From assembly GCA_003427395.1 (NCBI GenBank), contig BFEA01000174.1:87513-132023 (forward strand): a stretch of 44,511 nt of DNA, in the 5' to 3' direction. Origin of the DNA: Chara braunii (Eukaryota; Streptophyta; Charophyceae; Charales; Characeae). How positions within the stretch are numbered: position 1 is the first letter of the stretch; the number at the start of each line of letters is the position of its first letter. Below the pieces are notes generated by a model. That model made no database searches. It saw only the letters and a list, made by a program, of their open reading frames with translations, and was not told the DNA's origin. Of this stretch, positions 11,125 to 20,727 are shown piece by piece. Both the position numbers and the translations under genes were made by a program.

Positions 11125-11527
11125 TAGGTGGCGTGGTTGCCGGGGATAACGGAAGCCTACCGTTTTCCCTGGTGGAACGACATCCGGGTATTGGATTGAG
11201 AGAAAATCAGGCATGTAGGGAAGCCATGGATAGACCGTGAGATCGAGTGTATGGTGCCTTGCGTGGTTATGTGTGTAAGAACTGATTGTTAGTGACTCTG
11301 GTTGGTAGCTTGATTGATTGTATGATTGGAAGGATTGTATAGGAAGCCCTATGATGGGAGCAGACTCTATCAGGATAAGCCTGGGAGTAGAGGTAGCGTC
11401 TGTTAGACCTAGGGTGTGTAGGAGTGGTATAGGGAGCCTGATAGAAGTATGTTAAGTCAGGCTGCTGAGTGAAGCTTTCTATTTTTTTCTTATAACTGGG
11501 AAGTTGACAAAGGAGCAGCCGGCCAAG
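11125..11527 (+). other. Leader upstream of element E gag
   Basis: About 400 bp of sequence lies between the end of the large repeat and the gag start. I see no ORF and no primer binding site in it. It ends in a pyrimidine run near 11481-11491 shortly before the gag ATG. It is probably 5' untranslated sequence of element E. Confidence 0.45.
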
Positions 11528-12187
11528 ATGACGGGAGGCATGGGCGACGGTTCGGGAAAGGTCCTGACGCTCGATGATCTTATCGAAGCCTTGGACAGGC
11601 GAGAAAGGGCGCCGAGTAATGTTTCGAAGGTTGATACATTCCACTTCAATGGAGAGCGGGTCTCCGATTGGTTGGATCTGGTTGAGCAGGCGCTTGTGGG
11701 GCTATCAGATGAAGTAAAGTTTCAGCGAATTTTGAGGTACATCCTTCATGGGCATCATTAGGAAGTGGGCAAGGTTGTGGAGGCCTCCAATGGTAGTTGG
11801 GAAGGCTTAGGGATGGGATGTAGAGGAAGTACAGACTGGGTGATGGCCTGCTAACTACAACAGATTTGGAGGCCATGAACAAGGACGACTTCACCACAAT
11901 CAGGGCGTTTGTGCAAGAGTTTAAGAAAAAGGCGAGGAAAGTGCATGGGATTTCTGAAGAAGCACAATGCGCTATCTTTTTGAGGTTGCTCACCGCCTCA
12001 GAAGCTTCAGAGCTGACGAGCCATGGGGGAGGAAGTACGAAGCTCACCTGGGCTACTATTGATAAGGGAGTGCAGAATGGAAGCTTGGACTAGGTAGAGC
12101 AGCACCAAATGCGCCTGCAGAGGCGGAGGAGGAAGGAAAGGGATGCCACCGCATCTGGGACCCCGGGAGTAAAGAGGATCGTCACAG
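11528..12187 (+). pseudogene. gag: Element E gag, N-terminal part, interrupted by I1
   Basis: This is the capsid-like start of a Ty3-type Gag. The ATG at 11528 opens a frame with a DFHFNGERVSDWL-like gag entry motif and a helical region. A TAG at 11759-11761 breaks it, and a frameshift near 11800-11860 moves coding to the frame of the segment beginning LEAMNKDDFTTIRAF. A second TAG is at 12091-12093. Coding reaches the codons GTC ACA G at 12181-12187, where insertion I1 begins. Skipping I1 plus one target duplication continues in frame into DVLTELGYG at 19944, giving a Gag of usual size. All breaks are inactivating and consistent with an old copy. Confidence 0.8.
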
Positions 12188-12204
12188 TGTCGCACTTTTT
12201 TCAG

Positions 12205-12253
12205 TTTCGGCCCACGTTGGGTGTCCGAAAAACCAACAGGCTGTCACGCAGGA
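12205..12253 (+). repeat. Left subterminal hairpin and 12-mer of I1
   Basis: Arms TTTCGG (12205-12210) and CCGAAA (12225-12230) enclose CCCA-CGT-TGGG plus TGT. The core resembles the CCCA...TGGGTG core of the copy A hairpin array. TGTCACGCAGGA lies at 12242-12253, followed by A/T-rich DNA. Confidence 0.7.
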
Positions 12254-12799
12254 TTTTGTATGTGATTGCAATAAATAAAATAAATTAAATAATGCAAATC
12301 CCTTCCTGTTGTGTGCGTCCGGCTTCGAGCGAGACCCTTCAATTGCGGTCTTCGCCGGTCCCCGGTCTTATGAATCATTAAAGAAAGCAAGCATCAAGCA
12401 TGTCAGGAAAGATAATCAAGACTGACTGACTCAAGGCAAAGACAAGATGAATGAGGGAAAAGTGAGAGTTCGTTTCATCTCAAGAGTACGATGACAAGGA
12501 CATGGTCAATGCTCAGTGTCTGTACTCTCACTCTCCCCTCTCACTTTCAACCTCAATCGCGATATCTCAGAGCATTTAACACCACGTCCTAGTACATCTT
12601 GAGAAGACCTGCTGCGGTATGTATCCGATGACTGTACTCAAGTCTTGAGTATGCTCTTTTCCATATGTCTATCATGCCCAATAAGCTCCTGCCTTGAGTC
12701 TGACGTACTTAGATGCTCGCCGATTTTAAAGCTCCTCACTTATCACCTGATCAGTCTTGCTGAACACTGATGTCACCAAGAGCACTTACTGTGACATAA

Positions 12800-13285
12800 C
12801 TGTTGCTGCTGTCACCAGGACAGCCCGCTATGACCAACTCTACTGCTGCTATCACCGAGACTGCCTGTTGTGACCAGCATCGTCGCTGCTACCACCGGGA
12901 CCTCCCGCTATGGCCAGCACTGTCGCTGCTGTCACCGGAACTGTCCGCTGTGACCAGCGTCGTCGCTGCTACCACCGGGACATCCCGCTATGGCCAGCAC
13001 TGTCGCCGCTGTCACCGGAACTGTCCGCTGTGACCAGCGTCGTCGCTGCTACCACCGGGACTTCCCGCTATGGCCACCCCTGTCGCTACTGTCACCGGAA
13101 CTGTCTGCTATGACCAGCGTTATCGCTGCTACCACCCGGACTTCCCGCTATGGCCAGCACTGTCGCTGCTATCACCGGAATTGTCCGCTGTGACCAGCGT
13201 TATCGCTGCTACCACCGGGACTTCCTGCTATGGCCAGCACTGTCGCTGCTGTCACCGGAACTGTCCGCTGTGACCAGTGTTATGT
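12800..13285 (+). repeat. 80-bp tandem repeat (two diverged 40-bp halves), ~6 units
   Basis: Units alternate a GCTATGGCCAGCACTGTCGC half and a GCTGTGACCAGCGTCGTCGC half, each ~40 bp, with near-identical 80-bp repeats after about 12880. Long overlapping ORFs (67-76 codons) arise here only because the units lack stop codons in that frame. Confidence 0.9.
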
Positions 13286-13289
13286 CCCC

Positions 13290-14160
13290 TGAGAATGGGA
13301 CCTGCTGAGAGCAAACTGAGATCATCGATAGAGTTCCACTTAATCTGAACTCACTGAAACTGAGAATTGAACTCGTTGGAATCTGGGTCACTTAGACCGA
13401 ATCGAGAACTGAGTTGATGCTTTCCTTAAAAGCCGCACTTAAATCTGAAATAAGGTCTGGACTGAACTTGCTGAAAACTAGGCTGACTTCACTGAGTCCA
13501 AAGTGAGCTTACTGAAGTTGATCTGATTTCTCTGAGTCTGAAATGAACTCACTGATACTGATCTGATTTCTTAGAATCTGAAATGAATTCACTGAAATTG
13601 ATCTGAGTCCACTGATGCTGCGTTTGGATATGAAATGAAAAATTGGACTGAACTTGTTGAGAGGAAACTGAACTCACCGAACTTACTGAAACTGAATTAA
13701 GCCTGAGAAAGTGAAACTGATTTAACTGAACTTACCTGAGACTGGATTGAATTTGTTGAGATAAGTCCTCCAAACTGAGCTTATTGAATTTGAGATGAAT
13801 TGACTGATACTGAATTGAGAACTGAGCTGAAACTTACACTAAAAAAAAACTCACTTAGATCTGAGTTCCGAGATTGAACTGAACTTGCCAGGACTAAATC
13901 AATTTCACTGAATCCGAACTGAAATTACTGAGATTGAACTAATATCATTGAGCCTGGAATGAACTTGCTGAGATGAAACTGAAATCCCTGAATCTGATAT
14001 GAACTTCCTATGATTAAATTGTCTTCATTGAACCTGCAACGGGATCACTCAAAGTAAACTGAACTTCCTGATATTGAACTGGTTTCACTGAGATTAAACC
14101 AGACTTGTTTAAGAAACTGATTTTAATGAACTTACTTAAATTGGATGAGGTCTGTTGTTA
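13290..14160 (+). repeat. Degenerate short tandem array rich in CTGAACTNACTGA
   Basis: Variants of ACTGAACTTRCTGARAYTGA recur throughout this stretch with poorly kept spacing. It looks like an old, decayed minisatellite. It has no coding potential. Confidence 0.65.
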
Positions 14161-14814
14161 CCTGATTTCCCCTTCTCGAAAGTTGCGCGCTATACGAATA
14201 CTGCTCAGGGGTGTAGCTCTGCATCGTCACTAATCAGATAAAACACAGAAAACATTTTTGCCTTGTCTTGTTCATATAAAACACAACGTGCTGCTCTGTG
14301 TTGACTCTGTTCACACACAACGCGGGGGGGCAATATGTTCGCTTCCCTGCTCGAGTGCAATGCAGGCAAGCGATCACAGCACCTGCGGACAGAGAACCGC
14401 ATTCCCGAGAAAATCTTGTGTGCGCAATAATTTTTCGTTATGTCCAAATCTTGGCAAAAACAAAATCTGAACGGTCAAAGCAAGTGTCTTTATGTCCCCT
14501 TCAACATTGCATGGTCTGATCTTTGATCGGATCTTCCAATCAAGCGGTACAACCTTTAGTTAACTACCATGCAAAATGTATGTGCGAAAACGGTTCATTT
14601 ATTTTCTGCTTCAGGGAATATAGTGAAAATTGTCACTGAGCATGTGAGCCTTGAGCATGACGCCCTCGAGCTTGTCTCGGTGGAGTTGAATATCAGTGAT
14701 TCACTGAGGTCTGGTCTGTTCCAATTTGGTTTGAGTCTGGTTTTATCTGATATGGTGCAGTCTGGTTTGAACTGGCCTGTACTGGATTGAGCGGTGGTCT
14801 GTCTGTTATGACGT
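14161..14814 (+). other. Unique noncoding stretch inside I1
   Basis: I see no gene, RNA or clear repeat here. The right end grades into CTGGTTTGAGTCTGG-like sequence that introduces the next array. Confidence 0.4.
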
Positions 14815-15118
14815 TGTCTGGTCTGATCTGGCCTGAGTCTGGTTTCATCTGGTTTGCCTGGTCTCATCTGGTTTGCCCAGAGTCTGGTCTCATCTAGTTT
14901 GCCTGGTCTCATCTGGTTTGCCCAGAGTCTGGTCTCATCTGGTCTGCTCAGGACCTGTTCTCATCTGGTCTGCTCAAAGTCTGGTCTCATCTGGTCTGCT
15001 CAGGACCTGGTCTCATCTGGTCTGCTTAGGACCTGGTCTCATCTGGTCTGCTCAGAGTCTGGTCTCATCTCGTCTGCTCAGAGTCTGGTCTCATCTCGTC
15101 TGCTCAGAGTCTGGTCTT
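14815..15118 (+). repeat. ~26-bp tandem repeat, about 11 units
   Basis: The unit is close to CTCATCTGGTCTGCTCAG plus AGTCTGGT. Early units are more diverged (TTTGCC instead of TCTGCT) and later ones nearly identical, suggesting recent expansion at the right end. The two long ORFs across it are products of the repeat. Confidence 0.9.
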
Positions 15119-15576
15119 AATCTGCCCTCACTGCATAAGAACAGTCCCTACTCAAAGTAGCACCCGGATTACTAGACAGGGTGCATCCACTTGAGAGAGT
15201 ACCTATATTAGTGCACGGAGTAGGTTCTCAATCAAAGTGGTGTTCAGATTATTGCATAAGGCGTGCTCTCAATCACTCCAAGATTGCTTACTTCATTGAG
15301 TTTGACCTCAAACCAAGTGTACCCCATTTACGGTGCTGAGATTACGTTCTATTCCCTGTCTGTTTACTGCACGGGGGTGTAGCCTGCGTCGTCCCTGTTC
15401 AAATACTGCACAGTGGCGCAGTTCTAGTACCATCTACCCAATTAATGCACATGGCTACAATCCTGGTACCGCCCACTTGATTACCGTACCGGTGAAATGC
15501 CACATACTATTCTCACTCAGTTATTGCACGGGGCCTTCGCTTATGACAGTGCACCGTTGGGTGGGCTTGAGAGATG
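15119..15576 (+). repeat. Diffuse array with recurring TTANTGCACGG motif
   Basis: Blocks of ~45-60 bp recur irregularly around ATTACTGCACGG-like motifs (about 15212, 15365, 15405, 15441 and 15524). At 15524-15550 GCAC and GTGC enclose GGGGCCTTCGCTTATGACA. This carries the CCTTCGCTTA core found in the next two satellites, so it may be a precursor form. Confidence 0.5.
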
Positions 15577-16100
15577 ATCAGCTAATCAGAGGCTGATCAG
15601 CAATGTAGTAAAATAAAATAAACGGAAACGCTCGCTTTGAGAATGGCAACGGTGTACAGCACTTGGCCTTCGCTTAGGGCCTGGGCACCGCTGGCCACAG
15701 CGTATGTGATCTGCCAATCACAGGCTGATCAATAATATAATAAAATAAATTAAATAGAAACGCTCACTCTGAGCGTGGCAGCGGTGTATAGCACCTCGCC
15801 TTCACTTAGGGCCTGGGCACCTCTGCCCATAGCGTATGTGATCAGCCAATCACAGGCTGATCAATAATTTAATAAAATAAAATAAATAGAAACGCTCACT
15901 CTGAGTGTGGCAGCGGTGTATAGCACCTGACCTTCACTTAGGGCCTGGGCACCGCTGCCCACAGCGTATGTGATCAGCCAATCACAGGCTGATCAATAAT
16001 TTAATACAATAAAATAAATAGAAACGCTCACTCTGAGTGTGGCAGCGGTGTATAGCACCTGGCCTTCACTTAGGGCATGGGCACCGCTGCCCACAGCGTG
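15577..16100 (+). repeat. 133-bp satellite, four units, two hairpins per unit
   Basis: Each unit has a first hairpin such as TGATCAGCC/GGCTGATCA (15971-15979 with 15987-15995). An A/T-rich linker follows, then a second hairpin such as GGCAGCGGTG/CACCGCTGCC (15909-15918 with 15950-15959). The second encloses CCTTCACTTAGGG. Second-hairpin arms start near 15643, 15776, 15909 and 16041, giving the 133-bp period. Confidence 0.9.
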
Positions 16101-18020
16101 TTTGATTGGGTGCTCAGTCGTGATCCCGATCATGGGATTTTACTAATTAGTTAAACTCGAAATTTCAAAAATACTAAGATAGCTTGACTCAGCAAGCGGC
16201 AGTGAGCTCAACCTTTACTTGGGGCTGCTTCCGCTTGCTGGCTGTCCCGTGATTGGGTGATCTGTAGTGATCCCAATCACGGGATTTTAGTAATTTATTA
16301 ATTTCAGAATTACGAAAAGCTAAGACTGCTTGAACCAGCAAGCGGCGGCGAGCTCAGCCTTCGCTTAGGGTTGCTCCCGCTTGCTGGTTGTCCCGTGATT
16401 GGGTGATTTGACATGATCCCAATCACGGGATTTTTGTTATTTATTTATTTCAAAATTACAGAAATAATCTAACTTCTTGGACCAGCAAGCGGCGACTAGT
16501 TCAACCTTCACTCAGGGCTGCTCCCACTTGCTGGCTGTCCCGTGATTGGGTGATCTGTCGTGATCCCAATCACGGGATATTAGTAATTTATTAATTTCAG
16601 AATTACAAAATGTTGAGACTGCTTGAACCAGCAAGCGGCGACGAGCTCAGCCTTCGCTTAGGGTTGCTCCCGCTTGCTGGTTGTCCCGTGATTGGGTGAT
16701 CTGACATGATCCCAATCACAGGATTTTTGTTATTTATTTATTTTGAAATTTCAGAAATAATCTAACTGCTTGGACCAGCAAGCGGCGACTAGTTCAGCCT
16801 TCACTCAGGGTTGCTCCCACTTGCTGGCTGTCCCGTGATTGGTTGATCTGTCGTGATCCCAATCATGGGATTTTAGTAATTTATTAATTTCATAATTACA
16901 AAATGTTGAGACTGCTTGAACCAGCAAGCGGCGGCGAGCTCAGCCTTCGCTTAGGGCTGCTCTCGCTTGCTGGTTGTCCCGTGATTGGGTGATCTGACAT
17001 GATCCCAATCACGCGATTTTTGTTATTTATTTATTTTGAAATTACAGAAATAATCTAACTGCTTGGACCAGCAAGCGGCGACTACTTCAGCCTTCACTCA
17101 GGGCTGCTCCCACTTGCTGGTTGTCCCGTGATTGGGTGATCTGTCGTGATCCCAATCACGGGATTTTAGTAATTTATTAATTTTGAAATTACAGAAATAG
17201 TCTAACTGGTTGGACCAGCAAGCGGCGACGAGCTCAGCCTTCACTCAGGGCTGTTCCCGCTTGCTGGCTGTCCCGTGATTGGGTGATCAGTCGTGATCCC
17301 AATCACGGGATTTTACTAATTTATTATTTTCGAAATTACAGAAATAGTCTAACTGGTTGGACCAGCAAGTGGCGACGAGCTCAACCTTCACTCAGGGCTG
17401 CTCCCGCTTGCTGGCTATCCCGTGATTGGGTGATCAGTCGTGATCCCTAATCACGGGATTTTACTAATTTATTATTTTCGAAATTACAGACATAGTCTAA
17501 CTGGTTGGACCAGCAAGCGGCGACGAGCTCAACCTTCACTTAGGGCTGCTCCCGCTTGCCGGCTGTCCCGTGATTGGGTGATCAGTCGTGATCCCAATCA
17601 CGGGATTTTACTAATTTATTTTTTTCGAAATTACAGAAATAGTCTAACTAGTTGGACCAGCAAGCGGCGACGAGCTCAGCCTTCACTCAGGGCTGCTCCC
17701 GCTTGTTGGCTGTCCCGTGATTGGGTGATTAGTCGTGATCCCTAATCATAGGATTTTACTAATTTATTATTTTCGAAATTACAGAAATAATTTAACTGCT
17801 TGGGCCAGCAAGCGGCGGCGAGCTCAGCCTTCACTCCGGGCTGCTCCCGCTCGCTGGCTGTCCCGTGATTGGGTGATCAGACTGGATCCCAATCACGGGA
17901 TTTTACTAATTTACTAATTTCAAAATTATAAAACATTAAATTAACGAATAATGCTCCACCCAGCAAGCGGTGGTGAGCGCAGCCTTCACTTAAGGCTGCT
18001 CCCGCTTGGTGGCTGGGTGA
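16101..18020 (+). repeat. 147-bp satellite, 13 units, two hairpins per unit
   Basis: A typical unit has CCCGTGATTGGG/CCCAATCACGGG (16539-16550 with 16565-16576, 12 bp perfect), an A/T-rich linker, and CCAGCAAGCGG/CCGCTTGCTGG (16628-16638 with 16670-16680, 11 bp perfect). The latter encloses CAGCCTTCGCTTAGGG. Second-hairpin arms recur from 16189 to 17961 every ~147 bp. The last unit changes its outer arms to CACCCAGC/GCTGGGTG (17957-17964 with 18012-18019) and keeps the core. Layout matches the 133-bp satellite, but the arms differ. Confidence 0.95.
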
Positions 18021-19857
18021 GTGCAATCGCGCATGTGTGTAAACAGGCGTGTAGTTACAACTACGGAGTGTACACTGAAGAAGAAACAACAAAGTACGGC
18101 TTCTTTCTCTATCCCCAACACCCAGCAACGAGCGAATCGGATCGAAGAGTTTGGCAAGGTTTATTCACAATATGCTCAAGCAGTCTCCACTCTATCTATA
18201 CTCAAGTGTCCCGATCACCCTGTGGACTGCCCATGGATTAAGCATTAAGAATAACAATAATAAAGAAAAGTAAGGGGGGAAAGGAAATAAGAATGTAATT
18301 ACCGTCACTGCAGTTTGCTTGGAGCATATGATAAGTGGTGAACTTGCCTAGTAGACTATAGAGGAAAGCATCCAGTCTTCCATTGCACACACACAGTTTT
18401 GTTGGTACTACCATCCCCGGACAAGCCATGTCCAACCAAGATAGTGTGAGACCCAGCTGAACCTCGAGCCACTCTAGATTTGACGTGTATCTGGCATTTT
18501 GCAGCCAGGCTCGCTGCTAATGCTTCACCCCACGGACGCAACACAGATATCAGATCAGGTCTATCGCCTAATCGGTTGGATCAGTTCAATCCGCTGCGAA
18601 TTTGTGCTATTAGTCACCACTGAACTCTTAGGCTGGGCGAACGAGTTGTCCGTGGATTTGGCATTATTAATCCCGGTTCACTCAACCAACCTATCCTTGT
18701 TAGTCCGACGTAATTAAATCAGCCTGATGAGCCGCCCAGTATTACCTGCATCTTTTTTTCTTTTTACATTTGTTTACCCTGTCTCCATGATGCTCAGTCA
18801 GGGCTAACTGGCCCGCTTTTGTGATATGTCCCACCGGAATGCACAACCTTTAACTTGCTGATCTGTCATGCGGATATGATTATTCCCACCACTTACTCCC
18901 CATTTGCAGTACTGTGCGTGGTCTTCAGTCAACCATCTGATAACAGCCCAACATAGGGGCAGATCAATGAATAGAGAAAGGCTTCCTGCACACGTGATAC
19001 CATATCAATGACCCGAACATGCTTGTCTGCCAACTCATCGGTACATTAACGACATATCAACAGACTTGGAACTCCTGTCTTCTCGAGTACATCACCGAAC
19101 ATACCCAAGATCGTGCATAGTCGGTATGCCCGCGTGCAGCTTGAGTGACCGAATACCCCAGAAGACTATACCCTAGGTCCATGTTACTGCCAAGTGCCAA
19201 TTCCGCGGGTCGACAAGCGGCACAGCAGCATGTGCCCTTGGCCTCCCGACAACTCGTCCTCTCTGTTAGCACCGAGCGCGTGTCGAGAACTCAGCTTAAA
19301 GGTCAAACCCTAGTCCTCCTTGTACCGGCCAAGTGGCCATTTCCCCCAGGCCGACTGCTGGTTGCTGTGCCTGTAGACACGTGGCACCAGAGCACACGCG
19401 TACGCTGCCCTTGGAACCGAGGAGGGTTCTGCCTAAGTAGACCAGGCCCAGCGGTACTACCGCTGATGCTGATTCCAGGTCCGGTAGTCCCGCTGGTGGA
19501 ACTGGTTTCCAGGCCCGGTTGCAGAAATACAGTCTCGGCATGCACCCTCCGGTCTGGATCCAGGCCTGACCAACGCGAGTACCGCCACCACTTAGTCCGA
19601 CTCATTGTTTTCTTGCAGTATTATTTATTTTTATTTTATTTGTTGTCGAGGCTAATCGAGCCCTTCGCAAAAAAATAAATAAAATAAAATAATAAAAATA
19701 ATAATAATAATAGAAATAGAATTCAGCGGTAGGGTCTCAGCAGGATTAGCCACCGAGAGAGCAAGGCTAATAAGCTTGATAACCCATAGCGCAGCTTCTT
19801 GCCGTTAAGTAGAGCGGGCTGGACCGTGGTTCACTCGGGTTGGGCTAGTGGGGTACG
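18021..19857 (+). other. Right noncoding part of I1
   Basis: I see no gene here. A/T-rich simple sequence (AATAAA and AATAAT blocks) lies at 19620-19720. Small inverted repeats lie near the right end, including ATTAGCC...GGCTAAT near 19746-19772. From 19858 to the terminus hairpins are dense. Confidence 0.4.
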
Positions 19858-19939
19858 TCTAACCCCGCAGGTTAGAATGTCGAACTGGTGTGGCAAATTT
19901 GACACACCGAGGAGGGCCAGAACGTCGGGCCCTCCGACA
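19858..19939 (+). repeat. Right-end hairpin cluster of I1
   Basis: TCTAACC/GGTTAGA (19858-19864 with 19870-19876), GGTGTG/CACACC around CAAATTTG (19887-19892 with 19903-19908) and GTCGG/CCGAC (19924-19928 with 19934-19938) are packed against the terminus CCGACA. I2 also has a hairpin at its right end. Confidence 0.6.
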
Positions 19940-19943
19940 ACGG

Positions 19944-20727
19944 ACGTGCTGACAGAGTTAGGTTATGGCAAGGATGCCGAGGTGCAGAAAAAGGTGGTGA
20001 CCGTGGTCCAAGGTCGGGTGTCGGAGGTGGTGGACGAGGAGACCGGACACGAGGACTACGGTGGGGAGGAAACGGGTTCCTAGGTCCTGACCAAGGCACA
20101 ACGCAAACAGCGCAATCTATTGACAGGCGGGCAGGGCTCTGGAAAGGGGCAGATCCCACAGACGATCGCGACGCCACCGGCCGCTGCCGTGAGTGCATCT
20201 ATGTCAGCAAGGCCCTTGCAGATAGGGCCACCGGCGGCATATGGACACTGGCTGCCCTATTACCCAATGGCGCCCTGGCCCCCATATAATCAATGTAACT
20301 CGTGGGGAGGGGGCCAAGTTCCCTCAGGACCGATGGTCCCCTATTCAGGTCCACTGGCGAGTGCAGGACTACCAAGTTTTCCGGCGGCCCAAGGTCAATT
20401 CACGGCCCAACCTCCGCCCTCGCAGCAGGTATCGCAGGCTAGCGTGGCCGGAGGAGGGAACCAAGGGCAAGGCGGGCAGGGTATAAAGGCCGAGGCCAGG
20501 GAGGTCAAGGAGGCGGTGGCCGAGGCCAAGGAAGGAACGGCGGGGGTCGTGGCGGTGGATGGAATGGCCAAGGGGGCCAGGACCAAGGCGACCAAGGTGG
20601 TCAGGAAGGGGGCCAAGGATATGGAAGGCCCCGCTTCGATTGGCGGAATGCCATTTGTCTGCATCGTGGCTATCAAGGCCACACCATACGGTTCTGCCAA
20701 GGGAGGCGGGACGATGAGCTCTCTGGG
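19944..20727 (+). pseudogene. gag: Element E gag, C-terminal part with Gly-rich tract and defective zinc knuckle
   Basis: Gag resumes after I1 with DVLTELGYGKDAEVQKKVV in frame. A TAG at 20081-20083 interrupts it. A Pro/Ala/Gln-rich region follows, then a frameshift near 20480 into a Gly/Arg/Gln-rich RGG-like tract typical of nucleic-acid binding. A CCHC knuckle lies at 20656-20697, but its second Cys is replaced by Arg (CLHR instead of C-X2-C), while the His and last Cys are kept. The same frame then runs on without a stop into the protease region, so gag and pol appear to share one frame here, as in many Ty3 elements. Confidence 0.8.

Larger units (their letters stand above)
12188..19939 (+). 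mobile_element. Insertion I1: 7.75 kb noncoding element in gag
   Basis: The left end is TGTCG (12188-12192) and the right end CGACA (19935-19939). Flanking target sites are ACAG (12184-12187) and ACGG (19940-19943), a 4-bp duplication with one substitution. Removing the insert and one target copy restores the gag frame. Just inside the left end are a hairpin (12205-12230) and TGTCACGCAGGA (12242-12253), both with counterparts in I2. The interior is tandem arrays and noncoding DNA; I found no transposase or polymerase. It may be a giant solo LTR (TG...CA ends) or a non-autonomous DNA transposon; TGTNR ends with 4-bp duplications are what I recall for Ginger1. Confidence 0.8.

Noticed and set aside
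12211-12226. Minus-strand sequence resembling a tRNA-Lys primer binding site (CCCAACGTGGG)
   Set aside because: It is part of a perfect hairpin near the end of I1 and no LTR border lies next to it in that orientation.
12803-13273. Series of overlapping 67-76 codon ORFs
   Set aside because: They exist only because the 80-bp tandem unit lacks stop codons in that frame; no domain is seen.
14854-15160. Two ORFs rich in Leu, Ser and Trp that could look like repeat proteins
   Set aside because: They translate the ~26-bp tandem repeat in two frames.
18724-18731. CTGATGAG, the conserved core of a hammerhead ribozyme
   Set aside because: No stem II followed by GAAAC is found nearby, so no ribozyme can be drawn.
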